Shown: in pieces, positions 1 to 12,600 of the stretch
How positions within the stretch are numbered: position 1 is the first letter of the stretch
Layout: each line of letters opens with the position of its first letter
The notes under the pieces: generated by a model
Database searches by the model: none
Told to the model about the DNA's origin: nothing
What the model saw: the letters and a program-made list of their open reading frames with translations, nothing else
Assembly: GCA_034620365.1 (NCBI GenBank)
Contig: JAQGEQ010000011.1
Coordinates: forward strand, 372,001 to 436,000
Origin: Pegea sp. RAD2-039
Taxonomy: Eukaryota; Chordata; Thaliacea; Salpida; Salpidae
Direction: 5' to 3'
DNA: 64,000 nt
Position numbers and translations under genes: made by a program

Positions 1-639
1 TCCAGTGTATTTTTTCTTTTTACATTATCTGGTTTTCTTTCCAATGCCAAGCATATAGTATTTACCACAATACATAAAGTGATAAACAGATCAAAGAAGC
101 AATCATCGCATATTTTTTTCATCTTTAGTAAAAAATAATTTAATAGTTATTAAAGCTTTCAAACAAAATGATTAATTTTTTGCTTTGAGGTAAATTTATT
201 GAAAAATAAAAATATAAAAAAGGTAAACTTATTACAGTCATCTCAATTATAAATAGATTAAGTTTGAATAAAATTTAAAGATTTCTTAGAGTCAACATCA
301 ACGTGTGTATATGTATGTATAAAGTAATTCAATCTTTGTTGCTAGTAAGACTTGTTTGTAGGGTTTACTTCTTGGAAAATATTCTGGTAAACATAAGATT
401 ATTGTATCCAAAAATTTCTCTTTTATAATGAAAATTTAGTTTGATCAACAATTTTAGCTAAAAAATAATAAAGTGATAGATATATATTGAAATTAAATAT
501 TCAAATTAATCAAACTTTGCAATAAACCTTAAAAATAAGCTTCAAACAGAGAATGAAATTGTTTGGAAACTTTAGACTTTTTTTATGAACCAAATACTTG
601 TTTAATAAAACATCTAAAAACACTTAAAAAATGTCTTAC

Positions 640-3600
640 AAATCTTTGAAGTCGTATCCAACCTGGAAAGCATTCCCATATACACAATTTTTCTTTTATG
701 CGATAGAAAGCAGATTGTTCTGGAGATTTTTCCATTCCTAATATTCATAAAAAAATATTTGAATTTTAAGAAACCAAAATAGTTTGAAAGTTACATCTGC
801 AGATTCTCTGTTGTTTGCTGAACCAGTTTTTGCTCTACATAATATAGTTAATCTATGTTTACAGTAAAAACATACGGGTAGTATGTTTGATGGTTTCTGT
901 TCTTATGCTTGGTCAAGCACATATTGTTTAGGTACATCATAAGAAACTTTTAAGAACTGCTTTTCTACTAAATTTACGGGTTAGAAGATTTATTTTATGC
1001 TTGGCAAAAGTAATTCTATCTACCAAATCTAAAATTTGAACTCAGATAAGTTTTTAATACTTCAAATTACTACAAATAGTTTTTGATAATCTTCAAACAG
1101 TCAGGTCCCTATCAAAATAAATTTACTCTACGCTATTCTGACCATTTATAGACATTTTTTACATTTTGAACAAATATTTTTTCAGAACTCTTTGTAATGC
1201 TTTTTTAGGTATTAATTTATTTACTTAATATTTACATCTATTTATTTGATAAAGATGTATTTTATCGAACAAATTTTTAAGTTAAATAGCTAAATTTTTA
1301 AATCAAAGATTCACCTTCAATCATTATGCTTGCTTGACTCATTGCTCGCTGCTTCAGTTTTGCAAGCTCTGGCTCAGTGAGGTGCTCTATAGAGATAGAA
1401 AGCCTGGAGCGTTGGGCTGAAGGAGTTGGAAGAAGATAATCTATATTTTGTCGACTACTTTCTCCGCCATAACTTTGTCGTTGCTTCAAGTGTTAAAACA
1501 GTATTCAATGCCTGTATACTTCTTACAGCAGCTTATAAAATATTTCTTAAACTTTTCTAACTTCTAATTATTTTTAAAATACTAATTAGTTATCAGTGGC
1601 ACAGTCTTGTAAAATTATAAGGATTACATCAATAATTTCAGTGTATTCTAGTTTTTGAGTTTTGCTTAGTATGGACTTCGTAGAAAAAATAATTTGGGAC
1701 AAAAAAGCTTAAAATCTAGATAATTATTTATCTAATAAAGATTATTATTATTGAATCTTTTACTGCAACAAACATTCATTTATATTTTTTTCTTCAAACA
1801 AAAACTTAATAGTATGATATCTATTTTTCCTAAAGGTAAAATTTCATGTTGCAAGTTCAAAAAATAACCTAAAAAGCACAAAAAAAGCACATAAAAGCTT
1901 TGGATAGTTATAGAAAGTTTAAAGCTCCAAAAAACTTCACGAACGAAGTAAAAATCTTAATTTGAAAATTTAGCAAAAAAAGTAAAAACTAAGTATCTAA
2001 AAATCAACTCAATAACGGCAATATTGATTATATTAATCACCAAAACCAATCATTTTGATTTAATGTTGGTTTTGGCTGCTATAAAACAGGTAATAAGTCT
2101 TGTAATATTTTTTTAAGTAGCTTGATGAGTAATAAGATTATTATTATTATTATTATTATAAAAGTATTAAGAATTATTATTAGTATTAAACAACTTAAAA
2201 TTGAAACATTGTATTAAAATAAAATACTTGAAAAATTAATTTGTGCATTCAATTTGTGAATACAAATAAGCTCAGTAAAGCTAATGAATTGTCTGAGAAC
2301 CATATACAGTAATCATTAATCAGAAAAATAACATTAAGAATGCTGTATGTAACATGGTTAAAGCCAAATGTTAAAATTGAAATAACAAGAATTAAGAGCG
2401 TTAAAAATACGATTGAGTTACTAACACGTTTAATTTCAAAGATAACACAAAGCTTCTACATTTATAACTTAAAAGCAAATTTTGGCTATGATTGTATTCT
2501 ACTCATTAAAACTCACTACATTATTGGACGATAATGCACGATGTGTATAATTGTCAGTTGGTACAAGAGAAACAATTCCATTTTGATCAACGACAGTAGA
2601 TCGCACACTCATTTGAATGTGGTCTGCTCAAATGAAAATAAAGTGATTACGTAATCATAGTCTGTTAAAGATGATATCAGTTCAGGTTTGCATGTGTGTG
2701 TGCCTGCTCACGCACTAGTGTACGTTTATGTTTCACTAGTAGGTTACGGCAATTATGGGGAAGTAAGGAAGACAGGTAATTAATCAACTAGTCACATTCA
2801 CTTTGACGTGCTTAGTGTGGAGTATGCTGATGTAAGTCTCACCTTCACGATTTGGGACTCTTTCGTCATCAAAATGAATAGTGTTTTCATGATGAAGATC
2901 ACAAATCCCTGAAAATTCCAGGTTTTCCAATTCTGCTGACAGAAAGGAAAAATTAGAATAAAATATTCGTTGTGATACTCGAGAAAATAAGACAATTAAA
3001 TAGCTTGGAGTTTATTGACGCATCACACCTGACGTCATTACAAAGAATAAAACGGTTAATTCCAGTTTGTTCTGTGATTTGCGACAAAGATACCTTGTAA
3101 GAACAGTTGTTAACACTGTGATAAGTGTTCAGTAATCAATTTGCATATTCATTTAATAGTTATGATTATTAAATTACTGATTAAAGAACAATTTTCTTTC
3201 TATCACAACTTTCTTTAAAGTACTTACACAAAAAAAGTTATGATTAATAAATTTAATATTGTAGGTAATAAAAGCTTTCGAGGCTATATAAGAAATGTTT
3301 TTTTTGATTAAAAATTCCGGAATTAATTTTACAGAAATATTGTGAAAATAACATAAGCGTAATAACAAAAAAAAACAAACTCTTATGGCTTCTATGATTA
3401 AATAATTACAAAATAAAAATATTTAGGATTTATCAGATAAATTTTTCTAAAATTTTCTTTAGTCACTGAAAACTCCCGTAATCTCTTATATTAAGAATAT
3501 GAAAGAGTGGTCAAATAACGCGAGGAAGTAGGTATTAGAAATTTCATACCAACTTCCTCATTATTCTTTTTCTTCGTAACACATCTAATAAACTTAATGG

Positions 3601-6600
3601 ATTAGTGTGAATGCCCTTTCTAAAAAATGTAAACATTATCTTAACCTGCTAACACTTCAATGCACTCTTTAAATTATATCTCTTGGTCACAGTGAAAACT
3701 GTAGGTGCTTTCCCTAGTGGTTGTAATACCTACTTAACTTTAATTGAGTTATTCCCTTGCCAGTTGTCTGGCTGTACTTTTAGTCGAAAAGTTTAGCAGT
3801 CTCATCAATTAAGTACCGAACAAGATTTTTTATTGACAACATGAGCTTAAATATAGATGGCCGTTGTCAAAAAATTAAATAAAAATGAGTCGTGTTGCAT
3901 CAACAACATCGCTAATATCTACTTTTTGCAAACAGTGATAATGAAGATTCATTTGTAAAGTCAAAAAACTAATTAGTTTTTACTACGAAAAGGTTTATTT
4001 GAGTTCACCATGTTGTTACTTTTATGCTTTAAAATTAATCTTAAAACTTTTCGGTCTATAAATATTATCTTTAATCAATATATAAAAGTGATTAGTTCAA
4101 AGTCTATGTTTGATTTTTGGTATTTAAATGTTGACCAGATTCAAATCTATCGATGAAATATTTTAATTATTAATAAAAATGGCAAGTTCTATTCCACACA
4201 ACTTTTTCTACATTATAAAAATATAAATAAGCCACCAATTAGATTTAAAAAAATTTACTTTTTCCATCCAGAAGACTTGTTAAGCTTCCTTTTGCTTCAT
4301 CACTTTCTTCCATAAAAGCTCTTCTTCCTAATCTTTCATCATTTTGCAGAATGCCCAAGTTACGACAAGAACCCCGAATTGAAGGAGCAGGACTATTGCG
4401 CAATATGCCGTGTGGATGATTTATAGGTCTCACATTAATATCTCCATATGAGCCTGCTTCTCGCGACCCGTTATTAATCTAAAATGATTCAAAAAAAGTT
4501 ACTTTCATAATAACTAAGGCAACAAAAATCTGGACAAATATATGTTGGGTTACAAAAGATTTTGAAAAATGATTAAAAATAGGATGGTTGAAATATTAGG
4601 CTGACTAAGTTTTCAGTATGCTGTAACCTAATTAACTTTGATTTCTGTTAAGTTTTATTTTAGCAATAACCAAGTTGCTTAAAAAGGACTTCAAAGCTAA
4701 TAAATATTCCACGAAAAGCTTAAATGTTAGCCTATTGAGATGAAACTAATCTGAAAACCATTCATAAAAACTCAAAAATATAAAGAATAATACGAGACAC
4801 ATCAACTTTGACTCTCCTAAATCGCTCCGGCAAGCACAATGACTTTTTCCACTTTGCATCATTGCAAATGAATTATATCAAAAAATTTGTTCTTTAGTAA
4901 CTTTATCAGCAATGAGTTCAATAGCGATTAGCAGACAGGTATTTCTGGGTTTGAAAAAACGAGGTCTTTGAGAAAAATAATAAATTCACACCCTAGCAAA
5001 AGCACTTCAACATACATTTATCCATAAACTTTCTTCAAGATCAGTCAAACCGAAAAAGAAGTTTGGCTTCAATCTACTGAAGTTTGCTTCATCAATAATT
5101 TATTCCCGCTGAAGCTCGGGTAGAAAACTAAATTGAATAATTTACTTACCCACCTTATTTCAATGCTTTTGAGTTAACAGTTATAAAATTTAAGAGTCTT
5201 GGTGGAAGTTATGAAGAGAAAAAAAGAAATGTTTTCCTAGTAAATTGCAAACATTCAGTTTCTCAACAAGTAAAAACCTGCTTATGCAATTCATTTTCAA
5301 TTTTCTAATAGTGTAAATTGGGGCTTACTTATCTAAATTGCGATCAAAAATTCTCTTTGTAATCTTAAGCAACTGAGTAACGTTTTTTTTTTGGTGAAAC
5401 TAATTTTGAAATTTAAAACTGTAAGCTGCCAAAATAAAACTGATAAGCGCAAGCACTTGTGAAAGTAAACGTTAGCCAAATCTAACTTCACTAGCAACAA
5501 ACACATATCATGCAAACAGTTCTTCACATCTATAAGTTTACTTCAATCACTGGAGTAGTTGGGTTCTCTTCAGCTTTTTTCAACATCACTTTATGCTGAT
5601 GACCATCACTACGACGTTTGACTGAGCAAACTGAAAGAGTTCTAGGAGATGATGACGAGGAGTTATATCCCCCAACAAAACCTCCCGTAGCATCCGTTGC
5701 GTGGCTCATCTGTCATTAATCGGTATGAATTAAACAAACTTCTCAGTATTTCAAAAATTTGGCGATCAACAAATAGGCTTGGAGGAAGCAAATATGATGA
5801 AAATAAAACTTTTAGGGCTCTGAAATGCACGCTCGTGATGCAATCCTTATTCAGAACAATATCCGTAGCCTTTCCAAGGTTACGCATCAGAAAATCCATC
5901 TATAAGGTTGTCACTTGAATGCCAAAACAGAAAGTTTATTTTTCTCAATGAATGAAAGTAAATTGTTTTGGTTATATTTGTCTTTCTATTTACATATTTG
6001 CGGCCAACATTTTTCTTGGTTTTTAAAATCTGTAATGATTTCATAAGTACAAAAAATACTAGTGCGATACAATATTCAAAAGATTGTTGTAAAATATCAC
6101 ATTAGAGACAAATAATTGGTTTGTGAATTACATAAATTAATCCTTTGAATGATTTTACTCATGTATTTTCAAATGTTATTCTTGCCAACTGAATAAAAAT
6201 GTTTTAAACTAATTTCATCTTGTTGTCAAACATTCTGTTAAACTTCCAATCATATTATCTTAATCCATAAAAATGCCATAAAAATTATAGTCATAATAAA
6301 ATAAAATCTTACTCTTCTTGATTGTAGTTGGTCTTCCCTATTTGTAATGTCCTCAATAATTGCTTCTAGCTGTTCCTTTTTCCGTTGCATCATTAATCTT
6401 TTACGGTCTTCTTCTGCAGCAATTATCTGCCATAAGTTAATTTTATTTAGCTTGATTAGAATCTAACTTTTTAATTTCTTTGTTTGATAATATTGAATAT
6501 GTTGTAAGCACCTGATAGGTTAATGTTACTTGGTGTTTGCAGGTTGATAATAAAATGTTTAAATATAATAAAAGTGGGTTTTTAAAACCAGTTTTGTAAG

Positions 6601-9600
6601 TAGATTCAAACTAATAACTCGTTACCTGATGTTGCTCATCATACGCCATAGCAACCACAGCTAAAATCAAATTAATCAAGTAGAAGGAACCAAGAAAAAT
6701 AACAAGCATAAAAAAAAGTAAATATATTTTTCCATTGGCTCGTAGTGTCTATAAACATAAAATTAAGAATCCATAAAGTAAATAGACAGAAAAATTATAT
6801 CAGTGGAAATAATCTTACAATTTGATAAAGATTTTCCCAAAAATCTTGAGCTAGAAGCCGGAATAAGGAAAGCAAAGCAGCTAGAAAAGTGTCAAAACTT
6901 GTATAACCGTGGTTAGGATTTATTCCTATCTCTTGACATTCATATCCTTCCTGGCATCTTCTGTAAGTTTAAAACCGTTTTTTTTTTATTCCATCACTAT
7001 GATGTTCTTGAAAGTAAATACTATGTAAAGCTGACATTGTTTTTTATTTTATTTTTATAGTATTTTTCTCTTTTTATCATATAATAAAATATAAACGCTA
7101 TTTGCTTTTAACTTGGTACTATAGAAGTTTACAAGCAGACAGTAACGCTTTTTAACAGCTTTTGAAATTTATTGTGGTGTTTAAAATACCAAACATTACA
7201 ACATAGCTGGTGAAAAAATCACACTTAACAAAGAAACCACACATCTTGAAGCTTATATATTTTTATGGCTAGTAAATTACTAATTTTTATTTTTATTCAA
7301 AACTTTAATGTAAGATACGAGTCATCGTTTAATAGAAATAATGACAACGTTTTGAAAGTCAGCTTTACATGATTTGTGTTTAAAAACTAATATGAAAATT
7401 TCATATTTTGGTCAACTAAAGGATTTATTGGATCAACATATTTTTTGTAACTAAGTCTACAAACAATGTCTCACCCAGCACTCGATCCTTTTCCACAAAT
7501 CCATGGAGCATCGTTGATATAACACCAATTACCTGAATAAAACAAGGGTTTAATCAAAATACTACATCCTACACTCTCAATGAAAATTATTTTCAGAGAG
7601 TCACCAGTTATTCTATAATTATATAAGAATCTATTACACTTTATAACTTTAGTTTTTTAGATTATATACCAGATTCAATACCACTTACACTTGTTTTTAT
7701 ACCAAGTTGTTTCATTTTCTCCGTTGTATATTCGCTTACTTGGGCAGTTATTCCTTTCTGGCATCTCGCCACAAAACATAGGTAAAGATACTAAATAACC
7801 CTCCTAAAATTTTTCATAAGTTTTATAACTATCTTTTAATTATGCTACTAAGTTTTAATTGTTACCCTAACTATATTACTAATGCTTGTCTTTATTAAAT
7901 ATTGCAAAAAAAATATCTTTTTAAAACTTTGATAGAATTAAAAATGTTTTTAAGCTGGTTGGCGTCTTATTACTACGAAAAATAAAAGCTGAAATTATAA
8001 TAAATTATAAATTATAATTTGGTTAATAATACTTTACTTGAAAACTATAATTGAAGTTGTTTTTTAAAGTAAAAGAGCATATTATAAGCGGGTGTCTAAG
8101 AAGTTATCTTTTATTTTACATAAATTTTTATTTTCAATTTTTTCTTTATTTAGAATGATATTTAAACAACCTTTCTGAAAATAAAACACAATAAAAGAGA
8201 AATCATGGAAATAAAAACACCAGACCTTTGTTTGTGGGTCAAATCGGTTTATTACTAACCTTATCTTTGTATACCGTGTCTTTAAGTTCTGTATAATTAA
8301 CGTAGGGTATCAGATCTTCGCCAGGTATCTTAAATGCGAACTGAGATGTAAGCAGATTAGGATTGTATTTGATTGTGATTTCACTACCAATCTCTGACAA
8401 ATTTTGACTGAAACATAATATATTCAAGAAGTGATGTCATATTTGTGACATTTTCAAGTTACGTTAAAGTGTTGAAATCGAACTGAGATAAACTATTTAA
8501 TTATTATAATAATCTTTAATATTGATAAGTTCACTATTTTTTATAAATACGATGATAAAGTATCAGTTTTGATAAAATTGCAGTGTTCATGAGATTAAAA
8601 AACTAAAGAAATGATTACTTCTTTTTATATCAACTAATTAGAAAACTCAGATGATCAAATAATAAAGTTTAAGCAGGTATAAAAGTTTACTTAGTTTCAA
8701 CAGATTATAATTCATTTTAAATAATTTCTTTTCTTATTATGTTTTAGTTGATAAGAGATACATTCATTGTTAAATTTCATTTAGATTTACATTAAAATCA
8801 ATCAAATAGAAATCTTACTCATCAAATGAAATAATAAACTAATTTTGACTAGTATTTTAGTTAACAACCTGAACAAATTTATAGTTCGTGATATAAAATC
8901 TCACCTTGGTGGCCATGATACCACACATTTGTTTCTTAAGCTTCCCATGAAAAGTTGAAGGCCAATTAGAGCAAACACAGAAAGACAAAAAAGTGTTAAT
9001 ATCATCACATCTTTCAGTGCCTTGACTGACTCAATAAGAGCTGAAACAATCGCCTTTAAACCTGCAAACAAAGTTTTCAATCAATTTTAAACTTGTAAAG
9101 TAATAAGTTTTCAATATTAATAGACAAGTAAATAATATAGTTATGTTTTTAGTGTACTAAAATAAAATTGATCACATAATTTGTTGATCAATCAAATAGG
9201 TTTATTAACTTAAATATGACTAAAAACTTATGTAGATAAGTATAATTATCTTTTCAGCTGTTTATAATAATGATTGTTGTACCTGGTATGGCGGATATAG
9301 CTTTTAAAGCTCTTAATACACGGAAAGCTCTAAGTGCAGCCATTCCAGGAATAGTATTTTCTGCACTTGCAAACTGAAGTATAAGTATATCAGCATATCT
9401 GTGAGTTAGAAGATATGTATCAGACTAGGATATAGTTTCAACGTTGGAAGTTAAGTTTTTTAATTACGAAAAACTATTTGTATTTTAAAAAGATTCATAT
9501 TTTAAAGTAAGAAACAAAAGAAGTTTTCTACTTTTCTGATTTTGTTTAAATATTAAGAAACATAGTTTAGCTTTTATTCTCGATCTTTAAGGTTTCATTA

Positions 9601-12600
9601 AACGAAAGCTCTAAATGTAATTTAATTCGTGAATTAATTAAGAATTTTTTCTTTGGTATTTCACATACCTATCTCGTATTCAATATTATCACAAAAACAA
9701 AATACTTTAGGTTCTTGAAAATTTGTAAAAAATTAATTTAGCTATCTTACAATCTGAAAATCTTAATTCGTGATGTTTTTTTAGCTTTTCAATAGGTTTT
9801 TAAATCCGTTAAAGATCTATTTGTAACAATCTTTGCTTTACAGATTAAAACACTTGGTATGTACCTTTTAATGAAACATACTTCCTGTTTTGTGATAATT
9901 TAAATACCCTTCCTATTGTGAAGCAAACGCCTTATTAAACATCTGCTTATTTAAAAAAAGCTATCATAATTGTTACTTACGCTGAGATTATGACAAGCAT
10001 ATCCAATATATTCCAAGGATCACGAATGTAGGTAAAAGACCTTATAAAAAGTCCACGAGAGGACACCTTCACCAGCATTTCAAACGTATAAATGCCCAGA
10101 AAAATATTTCTGAAATCAAAAACAAGAAAAAAAAATTATTTGTGTTTTTTGTTTATGCGTTTATAGATCTTCATCACAGACCATACCGTGAATGAGATCT
10201 AAAATAGGAGATTTCACAAGTTCTATTGTGATTCCACCGGATAAAAAATATACAAATTATACAAAAGATATAAAGAAACAACAAAATCACTAATTTGATA
10301 AGTTTTAAAAACAATTTTTTATAGATTAAGAGCCATACCATTAAAATAGTTCATTCATGTTTACCCTAATTTTTAAACTTGTTATATAACTATTCCACCA
10401 CTATCATAATTGATAATATTACTAAGTAAGTCTATGAATTACAAAATCTATAAATAAACTTATAAGAAGTAAATATGAATTTAAAAGAAGTTTTCAGCGA
10501 TTTATTAAGTTTTAATACCCTTTAACTTTTCATAAGATAACAATAAATTAGTTTACTTACTCCACATAATTTTCGATTGCATCCTTAACGCTCTGCTTAT
10601 CGGGATCAATCACCATAAATGCGCAATTGACAAGAATAGTGAACATGATGATACTATTAAAGACTGTTTGATAGTATCAATAATGATGCAAGTTAAAGAA
10701 TTTGTTGTTAATATTTCATTAATGATAATAATTAGCTTTTATTTAGAGTACTGTTGTTATTAAATTTAAAACTTTTAAATATTCCTTTAATACTATGCGT
10801 TAACATCAAAAGGATATGAATGAACGAAGATTTTATTTGAAGTTTTTCTGATTATACCAAGTGGACCAAAAATAAATAAAGATTTGGTTGTAGTAAAACG
10901 ATAGATAGAATAGTTTTCATCCAATATAATGTAAGTCTGCAGATTTGAAATTATTATTGAATGTTTAAAAATACTTATATAGATTAAAGTATAATATGGT
11001 AGAAATGGTATAACTTAAGGTTACGTGTAGAATACTTTTATTACTTTGTTTAATCACCCATACTCATTTAGGATTACTAAATGACAATTTAAGACTGCTA
11101 AAAAAAATTAACTGAAATCACGTAAACAACTAAAATTCATTTTTTTTACAGCGTTTTTAAAATTCTTTACAAAAAAAGCTTTACTTTGTTATTAGTATAT
11201 AAAAATTGATTTAATTTTTTACTTCTTTTAAATGTCTTTACCAAGATTAAAAGTAAAAAGATTATTTTTCATATCAAGCAAAACCAAGCAAAGACAGGCT
11301 TATTGAATTTTTCTCTTAACTTAGATTAGTGCGGTCTAAAAAACATTTTTGGTAATAATCTTTGCTTTTATCATTTTATTACTGAACACTACATTTATTC
11401 AATAAAAATCATGGTTTTATTCTCATTATATTGAAAATCATTCTTCAATATTATTAAAATTCATTTCACAAAAAAAGAAAAAAAGTTTTGTCATGACCTT
11501 CAATGCTTGTTTTTATATACTAGTGTTTGATCAGAATATACTAAAATAACCCTTACTGTACATGCAGATCAATCGCATAAATGCTTTAAAAAGAATTAAT
11601 ATTTCATGTCATTTATCGTATGTTTAATTTAACGAACAAAACATAAAAACAGATTCATTCTAAAGTCTAAAAACTAAATAATTTCAGGCTGAAGTATATA
11701 AAACTGCATATTAGTATTAAGCTTATCAATATTTTCAATTCCCAGCGAGATTTCAAACAAATTAGTAAACTACCTTTGATATTTTCTTTAACCTGATCAA
11801 ACAATTTTAAATTTGGTATTAGTTGGAAGCACTTCATGTTCAGAAGGAATAAATGATATAAAGTCTATTACCTGTAAAAAACCTAAACTATTAACTAGTA
11901 TCAGAATTATTTCATAAAAATATTTTTAGGTACTGTTCAAATTTTTTTTTGATGTAAAAAAGTTTTTCAAAAGTTATAAGCTAGATATCTAAATAAATTA
12001 AGTAATTAACTCAAAGGATAAGCTTCAAAATTTCAACTTTACTAAACAAATTTCTTTTATATGATAAGCCTTGACCTTAATAGGTATTTAAGCTATAAGA
12101 GATCATCAATTGTGGTTAAAATTCTTGTTAAAAGCTTTCAAAATTATTCGCTACTTGACAATTTAATATAACAATAAGTTAGGTATCTTCTTATAACTTT
12201 ATACACTTTAAATCTTTTAATCTTTCTTAGCTTTTTATATATGATTAGACGTTAAAAATTGATTCTTTCATCGATTGAAAATTTTTGTTAGATATCTTAA
12301 TTAATCAAATGCTGGAATCTACATTTCTATAACGATTTAGATAATTTGAAAATCAAGTAAAATACAAAGCATACAGTAAAAGAAATCACACATGTTAAAA
12401 ATATGGGAAAAAATAATTGAAAGGTATTTAGTAGGTTAGCTATAGTTGATATACCTTTTAAAGTTATACCATCTAATAGTACTGACAATTGTGTTGACAA
12501 CTCCTATCATTAAAAACTTATTTAGTTGTAAATAATTCATTAAATAGGTGTATTAACAATTTGATTAAGAGAACTTTTTATAACGAAAGAAACTTGGAAC

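Larger units (their letters stand above)
640..6426 (-). other. Na+ channel cytoplasmic I-II linker exons
   Basis: Seven exons (6426-6313, 5709-5542, 4478-4259, 2932-2843, 2623-2517, 1483-1315, 737-640) encode the linker. The first is a charged helix ([20 protein letters not shown]). Then come Ser-rich stretches with basic sites such as VKRRSDG and SIRGSCRN, and [14 protein letters not shown]. Exon 2623-2517 contains [14 protein letters not shown], matching vertebrate STVDCNGVVSLV. Exon 1483-1315 contains [13 protein letters not shown], matching vertebrate RQRAMSIASIL. Exon 737-640 ([19 protein letters not shown]) corresponds to [20 protein letters not shown] just ahead of domain II S1. Phosphorylation of the Arg/Ser sites is likely by family analogy but is not shown by sequence alone. 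Confidence 0.92.

Noticed and set aside
2798..2995. 65-codon minus-strand frame ([11 protein letters not shown]...)
   Set aside because: The real exon 2932-2843 uses another frame ([16 protein letters not shown]), which fits the splice phase of the Na+ channel.
5663..5899. 78-codon minus-strand frame and its plus-strand partner 5697-5918
   Set aside because: They overlap the Na+ channel linker exon 5709-5542 in other frames; no splice or family support.
9399..9980. Second, mutually exclusive S4 exon as in vertebrate SCN genes
   Set aside because: Read on the minus strand, this intron and 9062-9282 contain no RxxRxxR-type segment with splice sites.
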